A stretch of 64,000 bases of DNA from Vibrio coralliilyticus ATCC BAA-450 (GTDB lineage Bacteria > Pseudomonadota > Gammaproteobacteria > Enterobacterales > Vibrionaceae). The DNA is taken from positions 434,001 through 498,000 of the forward strand of contig NZ_ACZN01000015.1 in NCBI RefSeq assembly GCF_000176135.1, given 5' to 3'. Below the pieces are notes generated by a model. It was given only the letters and a program-made list of their open reading frames with translations. It was not told the origin of the DNA and did not search any database. Positions 44,682-54,369 of the stretch are shown here, one piece after another. The position numbers and the translations under genes are program-made. The number at the start of each line of letters is the position of its first letter. Positions within the stretch are counted from its first letter, which is position 1.

Positions 44682-45402
44682 GTTAGAATTTCGTCGTCGC
44701 ATCATGTCCGATCCTAAAGACCGGGACAGCGATATCTTAGAAGCAATGAAGTCGAATGATGCCAATGGCAAGTTCGCCGATGATATTCTGGATCTCGACG
44801 CTCAGATTGCCAAAGCAATGAATGTAGATGTCCCTGAAGATCTGGCCGACAGAATATTATTCAATCAGACATCAAGCACAGAATCAAACGTAGTTAGACC
44901 GAACTTTGCTAAACGTGCCATGGCCATGGCAGCATCGATTGCTTTTGTTTTTGGTTTGCTCGTTGGACAGGTGAATTGGGGGAACATCGTTGTATCTCCA
45001 GCACAAGCTAGCCTAGCTGATACAGCCATTAAGCACGTCATCGATGAAAAGCCATTTGTTCAAAATTTAGATGAAAACGTCGCTTCATCACAAATAAACG
45101 CCAAGATGATGCCGTTCGATCATCAGCTTGGTGAAAACTTCCCTTACCACGTCTACTACCTAAATCATTGTGGGTTTGGTAAGTCGAATGCACTTCACAT
45201 GGTCTTCCGTGGTGAAAAAGGTAAAGTTACCTTGTTCTTAACGGGCATCGCTTCAGACAAGACGGTCGACTTCGAGAAAGAAGGTATGGCGGGTGTTGTA
45301 GAACCTGTCGGTCAGACCAGTTTAATCTTGGTCGGAGAAGAAGGTGAAGATGTTGCCAAAATCGCCGAAAATCTGATGACTATCATCAAACCGATGAGTT
45401 AA
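44674..45402 (+). CDS. DUF3379-type membrane protein, probable partner of the ECF sigma factor
   Basis: A 242-residue protein with an acidic cytoplasmic N-terminus (about residues 1-80), one membrane segment (about 86-102, MAMAASIAFVFGLLVGQV) and a periplasmic C-terminal domain. This layout and the 8-bp overlap with the sigma gene are those of an anti-sigma factor. The family is, I believe, DUF3379. It lacks the HxxxCxxC zinc motif of ZAS anti-sigma factors, so the anti-sigma role is inference. Confidence 0.78.
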   Translation: MDELEFRRRIMSDPKDRDSDILEAMKSNDANGKFADDILDLDAQIAKAMNVDVPEDLADRILFNQTSSTESNVVRPNFAKRAMAMAASIAFVFGLLVGQVNWGNIVVSPAQASLADTAIKHVIDEKPFVQNLDENVASSQINAKMMPFDHQLGENFPYHVYYLNHCGFGKSNALHMVFRGEKGKVTLFLTGIASDKTVDFEKEGMAGVVEPVGQTSLILVGEEGEDVAKIAENLMTIIKPMS

Positions 45403-45431
45403 CCAAATTTTAACATTTTGTGACCTACCTC

Positions 45432-45464
45432 ATGGCTTGAACGAATCGTTTAAGCCATTTTTTT
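45432..45464 (+). terminator. Terminator of the sigma/DUF3379 operon
   Basis: GGCTTGAAC and GTTTAAGCC (one wobble) form a 9-bp stem with a 5-base loop, followed by seven T. Confidence 0.9.
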
Positions 45465-45473
45465 AGCATAAAA

Positions 45474-45491
45474 TTAGAGCTCAAGCTCTAA
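45474..45491. promoter_or_regulatory. Perfect 18-bp palindrome upstream of fadL
   Basis: TTAGAGCT-CA-AGCTCTAA, with the arms two bases apart. It lies about 175 bp upstream of the first fadL gene. It could be an operator or a second hairpin of the terminator region. On the minus strand TTTTA follows. Confidence 0.4.
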
Positions 45492-45559
45492 AAAGAAGAA
45501 TTTTTCAGCATTTTCTTGCCAGATACACATCATTTCCATAATTTTATCATCCAATTAGG

Positions 45560-45587
45560 CAATGGTCGGATTTCTATCTTTTATACT
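45560..45587 (+). promoter_or_regulatory. Promoter region of the first fadL with a FadR-like box
   Basis: TATACT (45582-45587) is a good -10. Just upstream, CAATGGTCGGATTTCTA (45560-45576) holds the TGGTCGGA core of the FadR site. Placement between -35 and -10 suggests repression. The match outside the core is partial. Confidence 0.5.
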
Positions 45588-45667
45588 TGAGTCTAGTATC
45601 AGCCACCACTGAGCTTTTGCTCGAGTATAACGTCCGGTAGAGACGAACAAAAAAGGAAAAAGCAAAA

Positions 45668-46954
45668 ATGAACAAGACGCGTCTGTTTAAAAAATCACTT
45701 TTAGCAGTGACCATTGCCACAACTACAATGGCTTCTCAGCAAGCTCTCGCTGCAGGTTTCCAACTTAATGCTCAATCAGCAACAGGCCTTGGCCGAGCAT
45801 TCGCTGGTGATGCTGTAATTGCTGATAACGCTTCATCAATGGCTCGTAACCCAGCGACAATGGCATTGTTTGATGAAATGTCTCTATCTCTAGGTTTCGT
45901 TTCAATTACGTCTCAAATTGAAGTAAAAGATGCTCAATATAGAGTATTCAATGGCACAGGTTACACAACTTCCGCTTCTAACTATGATGATGCAGGCGAT
46001 ACATCAATTGCCCCTAACATTCATCTTATCGTCCCAGTAAATGACAAGTTTGCTTGGGGTGTGAACGCATACACCAACTTTGGCACGAAAACAGAGTTCG
46101 ATAGCTCATTTGCTGCTTCAGAGTACGGCGGTCTAACAGATGTAAAAAGTATGAACCTCGGCGTTGCTGGTTCTTACCGTTTAAATGAGCAATGGAGTTT
46201 TGGCGCCGGCATCGACTTTATTTATGGTGAAGGTAAGCTTCAACGTACAGCTAGTCCGACTCTATCTAGCGTTTTAACTAGCGGAGCATCAACTTCATTT
46301 ACAGCACTTGATACTAAAGCAGACGGTTGGGCTGTGGGTTTTAATGTCGGTACAGTTTATGAAATGGATGATAAAAACCGTTTCGGATTTTCTTACCGCT
46401 ATAGCCCTGATTTAGAAGCAGAAGGTGATATTACCAAGCTGGGTACTACTTACACCTCCGATACGCTACATATGCCACTACCAGATATGGCTGAATTTTC
46501 AGGTTACCATCGCCTTAATGACAAATACGCTGTGCATTATAGCGTACAGTGGATAAACTGGAGTGAATTCGATAAGTTAGTCGCGGACAAAGCAGGTGAT
46601 ATTAATGACTACAAATGGCAAAATGGTATGCACTATGCTATCGGTGGTACATATTACTTGAACCAAGACTGGACATTGCGTGCTGGTTATATGCATGACA
46701 CAAGTGCCCAAGATCAAGTGACTTCTATCTCTGTTCCGGACTCAGACCGTAACTGGCTGTCCGCTGGATTTACTTACCACCTAGATGAAAAATCTGACAT
46801 CGATTTTGGCTTCACTTATCTCATGGGTGAGGATGTTAAAGTCGAAGAAACAACATATAGCCCAACCAACTCTGCCCTACTTCTTTCAGAAGTAACTGGT
46901 ACAACTCGTGCGGATGCTATCTTGTTAGGCCTACAGTACAGCCGTAGCTTCTAA
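45668..46954 (+). CDS. fadL: FadL-type long-chain fatty-acid outer-membrane channel, copy 1
   Basis: A 14-strand outer-membrane barrel that takes up long-chain fatty acids. The 428-residue precursor has a signal peptide of about 28 residues ending at ALA. The FadL hatch-region signature AGFQLNAQSATGLGRAFAGDAVIADNASSMARNPA follows, and the protein ends in the outer-membrane terminal Phe. The ribosome site AAAAGGAAAAAG is good. A second copy follows after a terminator. It shares the promoter-side FadR-like box described at 45560. Confidence 0.92.
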   Translation: MNKTRLFKKSLLAVTIATTTMASQQALAAGFQLNAQSATGLGRAFAGDAVIADNASSMARNPATMALFDEMSLSLGFVSITSQIEVKDAQYRVFNGTGYTTSASNYDDAGDTSIAPNIHLIVPVNDKFAWGVNAYTNFGTKTEFDSSFAASEYGGLTDVKSMNLGVAGSYRLNEQWSFGAGIDFIYGEGKLQRTASPTLSSVLTSGASTSFTALDTKADGWAVGFNVGTVYEMDDKNRFGFSYRYSPDLEAEGDITKLGTTYTSDTLHMPLPDMAEFSGYHRLNDKYAVHYSVQWINWSEFDKLVADKAGDINDYKWQNGMHYAIGGTYYLNQDWTLRAGYMHDTSAQDQVTSISVPDSDRNWLSAGFTYHLDEKSDIDFGFTYLMGEDVKVEETTYSPTNSALLLSEVTGTTRADAILLGLQYSRSF

Positions 46955-47277
46955 GTTAGAAAGTTAGCATAATTTATCTCTTGAAAGGGTCAGGAAACTG
47001 ACCCTTTTCTTTTACAGCAAGTCTTACACTCTACTCAACCCACTGTTTCTACTCTATTTTCAGCTTACACATGTACTCAAAAATACCCCTTTCATAGTAC
47101 GTATGTACGCTCAACATCGAAAACAAGCCATTAACATTTAGTCAATTAGAAAGGGATATGACCACATTACAATATTTTATGCCAAATATAGAGTTAACAC
47201 TGTTTTTAATTTTTAAAGTAATAGCTCTAAACTTATGATCGCACGACAAATTATCAATACGTTCAGCGAACATAAAA
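46955..47277. other. 323-bp gap between the two fadL genes
   Basis: Holds the copy-1 terminator (46984-47013) and the leader of copy 2. AT-rich sequence at 47150-47230 could contain promoters, but I see none I would assign. No FadR-type core is visible here, unlike in front of copy 1. Confidence 0.5.
46984..47013 (+). terminator. Terminator after fadL copy 1
   Basis: AAAGGGTCAG and CTGACCCTTT with a GAAA tetraloop, followed by TTCTTTT. Confidence 0.9.
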
Positions 47278-48588
47278 ATGAAAACAAACAAAACTCTCTT
47301 ATCTCTTGCAGTGGCAGGTAGCCTTCTTTCAGCATCTGCATCAGTAAACGCAGCAGGATTCCAGCTCGCTGAATATTCAGCAACAGGTTTAGGTCGTGCA
47401 TACGCTGGTGAAGCAGCTATGGCCGACAACGCGAGCGCACAGTGGCGCAACCCAGCAATGCTAACCTATCTCGAAGGTACTCAGATTTCTGTCGGTGCTA
47501 TCTATGTAAATCCTAATGTTGATGTTAGTGGTAGTGTGGATGGCTCAAAGTCTTTAAGCCCTTTACTTCCTACATCTAATGCATCTTCCGATGATTTCGC
47601 GAATGATGCCGTTATTCCTAACTTTTATATCTCTCACAAGTACTCTGAAAAAGTCGCTGTCGGTTTTGCAATGGGTACCAACTACGGCATGGAAACTAAT
47701 CTAGGCGATGACTTTGCAGCAGCACATTTTGGTAATGAAGCTAGCGTCACAACCATGGAAGCCAACCTGAACGCTGCTTACAAGCTTAATGAGCAGTTCA
47801 GTTTTGGTGGTGGTATCCGCTACGTAATAGGTGAAGGCAGCTTTGGCGCAAAAACACCGCAATACAATGTATTGTCACAGCCGCAAGGCACTACTCTAAA
47901 GTACATGGAAGGTGATGATACCGCTTGGGGTTGGCAAGTCGGTACAGCTTGGCAAATTAATGAAGAGCATAGAGTTGGTTTTACTTACAAATCTGAAATT
48001 GATCTTAAACTTGAGGGCTACGCAACGGGTATTGGTTTTGACTCAGCCCTTAGGGACGGGAACCGTGACAACGGCTCTATGGATCTCGCCTTACCTGCAA
48101 CTGCAGAAATAGCAAGCTTCCATCAGCTAACGGAAAAACTGGCGATCCATGCTAGCTTAAACTGGACAGATTGGAGCAGCTTCGAGAAACTTGAAGCACA
48201 GCTTGATACCTATGGCACTAAAATGGTTAAGGTTGAAAATTGGGAAGACAATTACCGCTTTGCTATCGGTGCTACCTATCAGGTTGACCAAAAACTAACT
48301 CTACGCACAGGCGCGGCATACGACACGTCAGCAGTTAGTGATAAAAACCGTACAATTACCATTCCAGAAACCGATCGTACATGGCTGAGCCTTGGTGCAA
48401 GCTACGAGTTTACTAAACAGTTCACATTGGATGGCGGATTAACCTACATCCTTGCGAAAGATGCACCAATCACCGAATCACGTGGATACGCATCGGATGA
48501 TGAAGCACAAAATGTTGCAGGCCAATTCGTCGGCGAGACTAAAGGCAACATCTGGCTAATCGGTGTTCAAGCTAATTACAAATTCTAA
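47278..48588 (+). CDS. FadL-type long-chain fatty-acid outer-membrane channel, copy 2
   Basis: The 436-residue precursor has a signal peptide of about 25 residues ending at VNA. The hatch signature AGFQLAEYSATGLGRAYAGEAAMADNASAQWRNPAML follows, and a C-terminal Phe (ANYKF) closes the barrel. It is a paralogue of the gene just upstream but clearly diverged outside the N-terminus. The ribosome site before the ATG is weak, so translation may be low or regulated. A bidirectional terminator follows. Confidence 0.92.
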   Translation: MKTNKTLLSLAVAGSLLSASASVNAAGFQLAEYSATGLGRAYAGEAAMADNASAQWRNPAMLTYLEGTQISVGAIYVNPNVDVSGSVDGSKSLSPLLPTSNASSDDFANDAVIPNFYISHKYSEKVAVGFAMGTNYGMETNLGDDFAAAHFGNEASVTTMEANLNAAYKLNEQFSFGGGIRYVIGEGSFGAKTPQYNVLSQPQGTTLKYMEGDDTAWGWQVGTAWQINEEHRVGFTYKSEIDLKLEGYATGIGFDSALRDGNRDNGSMDLALPATAEIASFHQLTEKLAIHASLNWTDWSSFEKLEAQLDTYGTKMVKVENWEDNYRFAIGATYQVDQKLTLRTGAAYDTSAVSDKNRTITIPETDRTWLSLGASYEFTKQFTLDGGLTYILAKDAPITESRGYASDDEAQNVAGQFVGETKGNIWLIGVQANYKF

Positions 48589-48605
48589 ATAAATTATCCC
48601 GCAAA

Positions 48606-48637
48606 GAAAAAGGCTTGGTCATAACCAAGCCTTTTTA
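48606..48637. terminator. Bidirectional terminator between fadL copy 2 and mlaA
   Basis: AAAAAGGCTTGGT and ACCAAGCCTTTTT form a stem with a short loop and T tracts on both strands, between converging genes. Confidence 0.92.
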
Positions 48638-48638
48638 A

Positions 48639-49409
48639 TTAGAAATCTTCATCCAGATATTCATCTAGGTAAGCTTCTTCATCTGCATCGTAATCGTCCT
48701 TAGGCTCGATTTCTGCTTTAAAGTCTTGCCTTTGAAGAAATGCATCGCGTGTAAGCGCATAAGGATCGGGAGAGTTCTCCAACATCGCTTCTTGAGATAC
48801 TAATGCAGCGCGTGTTTCCATACCTTCGAGCGCCCATTTACCTAGCCCAGCCCAGAAATTGAGTAATGACAGTGGGACATATAAGCCATCAACAATGTCT
48901 GTAGATTCGCGCACAGTCCAAGGACCATAGCCTGGTACCATCACATATGGCCCATTACCTACCCCATAATGGCCAACGGCGTCACTGAAAGCTTTCTCAT
49001 TATGGTCGGTGATCCCCGCTTCAGACGCGATATCAATGATGCCTAAAAGCCCAAAGGTACTGTTAATCCAAAAGCGATTGAAATGATCGAGTGCTTTCTC
49101 ACCATTCCCCATTAAGATGTTGTTCACCATACTTGCTGGCTCATCTAAGTTGCCAAGGAAGTTGGATACGCCATGACGCAGAGGATCAGGCACGTAGTTA
49201 ACGTATGCCAACGAAACCGGACGAACGAAGTAAGGGTCTAAATAGTCATAGTTAATTGTCCACATCGTGCGGTTAAACCCCTCAAATGGGTCATTGACCT
49301 CAGATTCGGCTGACGTTGAGTGTTCACTTTCCTGAGGTGAGCCCGCGCAGCCAAATAGAAAAATTGACGTACAAGCAATCACCCATATCTGAGACTTAAA
49401 GCTCTTCAT
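48639..49409 (-). CDS. mlaA: Outer-membrane lipoprotein MlaA (VacJ)
   Basis: MlaA removes misplaced phospholipids from the outer leaflet and passes them to MlaC. The start is placed at the ATG ending at 49409, giving 256 residues. Starts further upstream lie in the ccmI terminator. A lipoprotein signal ends at LFGC with lipidated Cys21. The family motifs DPFEGFNRTMWTINYDYLD and FWINSTFGLLGIIDIASEAG are present, as is the GPYVMVPGYGPWTVRE signature. The C-terminus is a very acidic tail. Confidence 0.93.
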   Translation of the reverse strand: MKSFKSQIWVIACTSIFLFGCAGSPQESEHSTSAESEVNDPFEGFNRTMWTINYDYLDPYFVRPVSLAYVNYVPDPLRHGVSNFLGNLDEPASMVNNILMGNGEKALDHFNRFWINSTFGLLGIIDIASEAGITDHNEKAFSDAVGHYGVGNGPYVMVPGYGPWTVRESTDIVDGLYVPLSLLNFWAGLGKWALEGMETRAALVSQEAMLENSPDPYALTRDAFLQRQDFKAEIEPKDDYDADEEAYLDEYLDEDF

Positions 49410-49424
49410 TATTATAATTTCCAT

Positions 49425-49451
49425 AAAAAAGGCCGGTGTAGTCACCGGCCT
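49425..49451 (-). terminator. Terminator of the ccm operon
   Basis: On the minus strand AGGCCGGTG and CACCGGCCT form a 9-bp stem with a 4-base loop, followed by TTTTTT. It lies after ccmI and directly before mlaA. Confidence 0.9.
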
Positions 49452-49472
49452 TCGTACATTCATAAGGGGTAT

Positions 49473-50693
49473 CTATTGATACTGCTTATCAATTATAACT
49501 TCAACAGGTTCGCCCATTTTAACGGCTTCGCTCTCTCCAAACCAGTCCCCTTGTTTGGTTGCCACATTTCCATCGCTATCTAGACGCACTCTTACCATCA
49601 AAGATTCAAGTGAAGACAGTTTACGGTCTTGCAACATGCTGTTTCCATCATCCAAAACAACGGTTCTTGGGAAAGAGCCCATCGGGTACCTGGCAGCAGC
49701 TACTGGCATCGGAGAACCATCGGCAGTGTGAACTGAAACGATCAGCGCTGAATTGGGATCAGCCTGAACCTCAGCGCTCAACGCGATAGAGACAGAAACA
49801 GATTTACCGCTCGAAACGTGATCACCCATTTGTTTCTGAGCATTTTCAATGCTGCGAGAGAGCATCTCATAACGACTGTCCTGCGGACCGATCATCTGCT
49901 GCATAACACTCCAGTAGCGAACTGCTGCTGGGTAGTCTTTGCGTTCATATGCATCGAAAGCTAACAATGAGAATACGCGTAAATCAACGTAATCGCTCTG
50001 AACCAGCTGACCAAGAATCTTACGTGCTTTGTCTTGATCGATATCATCCTGAGACAACATCAAAGCTTGCGCATAACCCAATTTGACATCTGCGTTGTCT
50101 GGTTCAAGTCTGTACGCTTTTTTCATTGACCCAATTGCCGTTTCCACATCCCTATTGGCTAGTGCAATACGACCAAGGAGCAACCAGCCTGTAGAATCAT
50201 CAGGTTGGTAGTGCAGACGGGTACGAAGTGCCAGAGTCAGATCCTGCATTTCGTCGTCGCTCAATGCCGTACCTTCTGGTGCCATAAGCTTTTTAGACAA
50301 AGCAGGAAGATTTGCACTCACTTGCTGCCATTCCACAACTTCATCCGAAGCACCGAATTTCATGTACATGGTGTAAGACAACACTACAACCAAAAGAACC
50401 GATGGAATAAGCACTGCCATTGGTGAGATGCCGTTTTCACGCTCGACTTTCTGATCTTCCGGGATATCGTCTAATAGCGATTGTTTCAAATCGTCGATCA
50501 GATCTTGTTGGTTTTCAACTAACCCTTCTTCGGCTTCTTCTTCGAGCTCCGATAAACGGTCTTTGTAAAACGCCTTGTTTAACTCATCACGCAATGCTTC
50601 ATCATTATTCGCTTTTTTTCTAATGATCGGCAAAGCAATCAGCAGTGAGCTCAGTACCACAAGAATGACTGAAGCTACCCAAAATAGTGTCAT
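49473..50693 (-). CDS. ccmI: Cytochrome c maturation protein CcmI
   Basis: CcmI binds apocytochrome c and presents it to the CcmF/CcmH lyase. The 406-residue protein has two membrane segments (about residues 4-22 and 90-108) around a cytoplasmic coil rich in Glu and Lys. Periplasmic TPR repeats (GWLLLGRIALANRDVETAIGSMKKAYRLEPDN, near residue 165) and a C-terminal beta domain follow. It overlaps the ccmH stop by one base. In enterics this region is fused to CcmH; here it is separate. Confidence 0.9.
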   Translation of the reverse strand: MTLFWVASVILVVLSSLLIALPIIRKKANNDEALRDELNKAFYKDRLSELEEEAEEGLVENQQDLIDDLKQSLLDDIPEDQKVERENGISPMAVLIPSVLLVVVLSYTMYMKFGASDEVVEWQQVSANLPALSKKLMAPEGTALSDDEMQDLTLALRTRLHYQPDDSTGWLLLGRIALANRDVETAIGSMKKAYRLEPDNADVKLGYAQALMLSQDDIDQDKARKILGQLVQSDYVDLRVFSLLAFDAYERKDYPAAVRYWSVMQQMIGPQDSRYEMLSRSIENAQKQMGDHVSSGKSVSVSIALSAEVQADPNSALIVSVHTADGSPMPVAAARYPMGSFPRTVVLDDGNSMLQDRKLSSLESLMVRVRLDSDGNVATKQGDWFGESEAVKMGEPVEVIIDKQYQ

Positions 50694-51172
50694 TACTGCT
50701 TATCTCCATCATTCTTATTATCCAGCAGCTCTTTCAAGCGCGCTTCTTTCTCTTTATCCCAAGATTCTGCCTGTTCAGGTTGCACCTTACGTGCTCGAGC
50801 TCTTAGGACAATAAAGCCAAAGCCAAATACCACGACAAAAATCGGCCCTAGCCATAAAATTGATGTCGCCATTGTGAATGGTGGATTGTAGGTAACAAAA
50901 TTGCCGTAACGAGCAATCATATAATCAACGATTTCCTGTTTTGACTTACCTTCTTTGGTCATTTCATACACTTTTTGACGTAAGTCGACAGCCAACTCTG
51001 CGTTGGAATCCGCGATAGTATTGTTTTGACACTTAGGACAACGAAGGGTGTTCCCGAGTTCTTTGAACTGCTGCTCTTGTTCCAAGTCATCAAACTCATA
51101 GATTTGGATTGTGGCATGTGCTGCCAAAGACAAAGTCATCGCAGCAAACAGAGCCAATATCATCTTTTTCAT
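50693..51172 (-). CDS. ccmH: Cytochrome c maturation protein CcmH
   Basis: Thiol oxidoreductase that keeps the apocytochrome heme-binding Cys pair reduced. The 159-residue protein has a signal peptide (about residues 1-20), the redox motif LRCPKC with Cys45 and Cys48, and a C-terminal membrane segment (about residues 105-122). It overlaps ccmI and ccmG by a few bases. Confidence 0.94.
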   Translation of the reverse strand: MKKMILALFAAMTLSLAAHATIQIYEFDDLEQEQQFKELGNTLRCPKCQNNTIADSNAELAVDLRQKVYEMTKEGKSKQEIVDYMIARYGNFVTYNPPFTMATSILWLGPIFVVVFGFGFIVLRARARKVQPEQAESWDKEKEARLKELLDNKNDGDKQ

Positions 51173-51723
51173 TGTCCAGCCTCCGCCAGAACTTGCTCAT
51201 ACATCGGCTTCAGTGTTTCGTTCCAGTTACGGTCATTCACATCACCGACATGGCGATAACGAATTTTGCCTTGCGCATCAATAAGGAATGTTTCTGGAGC
51301 ACCATATACGCCCAAATCTAAACCAAGCATTCCGTTACCATCGAATAAGCTGATCAGGTATGGATTACCAAGTTCATTCAGCCACTGAACGGCTTTATCA
51401 CGTTCATCTTTGTAGTTCATGCCAATGATCTTAACACCTTGCGACGCTAACTCATTCAGGTACTGGTGCTCTGCATAACAAGTTGGACACCAAGTCGCCC
51501 ATACGTTTAGCAGTAGTGGCTCACCTTTAAAGATGGACTGATCGTAAAGCTTGCCTGGCTCGGCGAGATCTTCAAGACGAAACTCAGGAACCGATTTGCC
51601 GACAAGTACCGACTCTAGCTTGGTAGGATCATCGCCATGTGAGTTTTTAACAAGTTGGGTGGCGAAAACTGCCACCAACCCCAAAAACGCCAACAGTGGG
51701 ATGAATAGTAATTTCTTATTCAT
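51169..51723 (-). CDS. ccmG: Thioredoxin-like protein CcmG/DsbE
   Basis: Membrane-anchored periplasmic thioredoxin that reduces CcmH or apocytochrome. The 184-residue protein has one N-terminal membrane span and the motif WATWCPTC with Cys79 and Cys82, including the acidic surround typical of DsbE. Its start overlaps the ccmF stop by one base. Confidence 0.94.
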   Translation of the reverse strand: MNKKLLFIPLLAFLGLVAVFATQLVKNSHGDDPTKLESVLVGKSVPEFRLEDLAEPGKLYDQSIFKGEPLLLNVWATWCPTCYAEHQYLNELASQGVKIIGMNYKDERDKAVQWLNELGNPYLISLFDGNGMLGLDLGVYGAPETFLIDAQGKIRYRHVGDVNDRNWNETLKPMYEQVLAEAGQ

Positions 51724-53681
51724 TATGCCTCCTGCGTTTTTGCACTTTTTCTGAAACGATAACGCTTGTCACTGATTGCAATAGCACCGCCTAGAGCCAT
51801 TAGCAATGAACCAGCCCAGATCCAGCGAACAAACGGTTTGTAATAGATACGTACTGCCCAAGACTTGTTATCGTCTAGACGTTCGCCCATCGCGATATAC
51901 AAATCACGAGTCACACCACGATCAATCGCAGCTTCTGTCATCATCGAGCGTGCAGTGCGATAGAAGCGTTTTTCTGCATGAAGTGTATTGATGTACTTGC
52001 CGTTATGAGTGATTTCAAAGTCTGCAATATAACCATCATAGTTAGGGCCATCTTTGTCACGAAGTCCTTCAAAGTAGAAGTCATAGCCTTGAATGTTGTA
52101 ATGCTGACCAGGAGCCAAACGTACATCTCGCTCGATACTGTAGTTCTGAACCATCGCAATACCAATGATGCTTACAGCAAGCCCAATATGCCCCATCATC
52201 ATAGCCCAGTGGCTACGTTGAAGTTTCTTGATACCAACAGAAAAACTGTGACGGTGAGTCGCACGCTCATGCAACTCAAAACCGTGCATGAAGATAATCC
52301 ACAACGCCATCACCCAGCCTAAATAAGCCATAAACTGGAAGAAATCGGCAAACAAGTAAACAAACACACCTGCAAGTACAAGTGACGCTACACCGGAAAC
52401 CAGCATAGGCTTGATCAAGCTTGATAAGCTATCTCGTTTCCAACGAATCAGCGGACCGATACCTAGCAAGAAAGAGAAAGGAATCATCAGCCACGCAAAC
52501 AACATATTGAAGAATGGTGCACCGATAGACACTGAGCCCAAGCCAATCTGTTTATGAACTAGCGGTAACAATGTGCCGACCAAAACCACCACCAAAGCAG
52601 CAATCAACAAGACATTGTTTGATAGCAGGGCATTCTCACGTGAAACTAAGCTAAAGTTACCTCGGACACGAACGGTTGCCCCTTTCAGAGCGAACAGCAG
52701 TAACGAACCACCAATAACAAACACTAGGAAACCGAGAATAAACATGCCGCGTGATGGATCAGATGCAAACGCGTGAACTGAAACCAAAATACCCGAACGT
52801 ACTAGGAAAGTACCTAATAAACTCAGCGAGAACGCGGAGATTGCCAAAAGCACAGTCCAAGCTTTAAAGGTGCCGCGTTTTTCAGTTACAGCTAATGAGT
52901 GCATTAACGCTGTACCCGCAAGCCAAGGCATAAAGGAGGCGTTTTCTACTGGATCCCAGAACCACCAGCCACCCCAGCCGAGTTCGTAGTACGCCCACCA
53001 AGAACCTAGTGCAATACCTAGAGTCAGGAATAGCCAAGCCGCTGTCGTCCAAGGTCGAGACCAACGAGCCCAAGCCGTATCAAGTCGACCTGTCATCAAT
53101 GACGCAATAGCAAAAGAGAACGCAACTGAGAAGCCTACGTAACCCATGTAAAGCATTGGTGGGTGAATAATCAAACCTGGGTCTTGAAGCAGTGGGTTTA
53201 AGTCACGACCATCGACAGGAAAGAATGGCAAGGTACGTAGGAACGGGTTAGATGTAACGATGATGAACAGTAAGAATCCAACCGTAATCATGCCCATTAC
53301 AGCAAGAACACGAGCAACCGACTCTTGTGGCATGCCACGACTAAATGTCGCAACGGCAACTGTCCAAGCGGCTTGAATCAAAACCCAAAGAAGCAAAGAG
53401 CCTTCATGTGCTCCCCAAACCGCTGTCAGGCGATAGTACCAAGGTAACTGACTGTTTGAGTTGGTAGCAACATAGTTGAGCGTGAAGTCATTGGTGTAGA
53501 ACGCCCAAAGCAGCACACAGAAAGATAAAAGAAGTAGCAGGAACATGCCCCAAGACAGAGGTCTTGCGGTGTTCATCAGCATAGTATTATTTCGAGACGC
53601 ACCGACTAACGGCAGTATGCTCAACAGCACTGCCATTGCCAGTGAAACGATCATTGCAAAATGACCAATTTCAGCAATCAT
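51723..53681 (-). CDS. ccmF: Heme lyase CcmF
   Basis: Integral membrane heme lyase that joins heme from CcmE to apocytochrome c. The 652-residue protein has about 14-15 membrane segments. The tryptophan-rich WWD heme-handling motif lies at about residues 233-253 ([21 protein letters not shown] region), and conserved His residues flank it. It overlaps ccmE by 4 bp. Confidence 0.96.
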   Translation of the reverse strand: MIAEIGHFAMIVSLAMAVLLSILPLVGASRNNTMLMNTARPLSWGMFLLLLLSFCVLLWAFYTNDFTLNYVATNSNSQLPWYYRLTAVWGAHEGSLLLWVLIQAAWTVAVATFSRGMPQESVARVLAVMGMITVGFLLFIIVTSNPFLRTLPFFPVDGRDLNPLLQDPGLIIHPPMLYMGYVGFSVAFSFAIASLMTGRLDTAWARWSRPWTTAAWLFLTLGIALGSWWAYYELGWGGWWFWDPVENASFMPWLAGTALMHSLAVTEKRGTFKAWTVLLAISAFSLSLLGTFLVRSGILVSVHAFASDPSRGMFILGFLVFVIGGSLLLFALKGATVRVRGNFSLVSRENALLSNNVLLIAALVVVLVGTLLPLVHKQIGLGSVSIGAPFFNMLFAWLMIPFSFLLGIGPLIRWKRDSLSSLIKPMLVSGVASLVLAGVFVYLFADFFQFMAYLGWVMALWIIFMHGFELHERATHRHSFSVGIKKLQRSHWAMMMGHIGLAVSIIGIAMVQNYSIERDVRLAPGQHYNIQGYDFYFEGLRDKDGPNYDGYIADFEITHNGKYINTLHAEKRFYRTARSMMTEAAIDRGVTRDLYIAMGERLDDNKSWAVRIYYKPFVRWIWAGSLLMALGGAIAISDKRYRFRKSAKTQEA

Positions 53682-54163
53682 TGACCGCTTCCTTGTTTTT
53701 GTTGTTCTGTATACTCAAGCGGTTGGTGATTTTTCTTCATCGCTTCCGCTATCTCTGGCGGCATGTATTCTTCATCATGCTTTGCTAACACTTCAAAAGC
53801 TTCAACGGTCGTCGCATCTTTCAACACACCCTGAGCAACAATGCCCTGCCCTTCACGGAACAGATCTGGAAGAATACCGTCATAGACGATGGTGACCTTA
53901 GGGCCGACATCATGCAAATCGAAAGAAACACGCAGTGATTCAGGGTCTCGTCGAACCGAACCTTCAACCACCATACCGCCAATTCGTAGACGTTGGCCGA
54001 CTTCAGGTTTGGTGCCATCAGGTTTACCGTCAACCAACTCTGTTGGTGTATAGAACAAATCCATATTCTGATTTAGTGCGTAAAGCATTAAACCAACGGT
54101 AGCGCTAATACCAATGAAAATTGCTAAGACAATGCCCAGCCTTTTCTTTCGCCTAGGGTTCAT
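53678..54163 (-). CDS. ccmE: Heme chaperone CcmE
   Basis: Holds heme covalently in the periplasm. The 161-residue protein has an N-terminal membrane anchor (about residues 10-29), an OB-type beta core, and the heme-binding His129 with Tyr133 in [12 protein letters not shown]. It overlaps ccmD by 4 bp. Confidence 0.96.
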   Translation of the reverse strand: MNPRRKKRLGIVLAIFIGISATVGLMLYALNQNMDLFYTPTELVDGKPDGTKPEVGQRLRIGGMVVEGSVRRDPESLRVSFDLHDVGPKVTIVYDGILPDLFREGQGIVAQGVLKDATTVEAFEVLAKHDEEYMPPEIAEAMKKNHQPLEYTEQQKQGSGQ

Positions 54164-54366
54164 AATGTGTTCTCCAAATTTTTAGCCGCATCAATACGCG
54201 CTTGCCTGTCTACCTTCGACTGCACTTCATTCAACAGGTTTTTACCACGGCGGATACTGACCAGAAGCAGAACAAACATCGAAAAGAATGTGATACCAAA
54301 AGCGCTCCAAACATAGCCGGCATAACCGCCCATCGCGAAAAAATCGCTCAAAGATTCAAAATGCAT
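54160..54366 (-). CDS. ccmD: Small membrane protein CcmD
   Basis: A 68-residue protein with one membrane span (about residues 17-37) and a basic cytoplasmic tail. CcmD stabilises CcmABC and helps release heme-loaded CcmE. It is identified by size, the [16 protein letters not shown] start and its position between ccmC and ccmE. Confidence 0.92.
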   Translation of the reverse strand: MHFESLSDFFAMGGYAGYVWSAFGITFFSMFVLLLVSIRRGKNLLNEVQSKVDRQARIDAAKNLENTL

Positions 54367-54369
54367 CGT

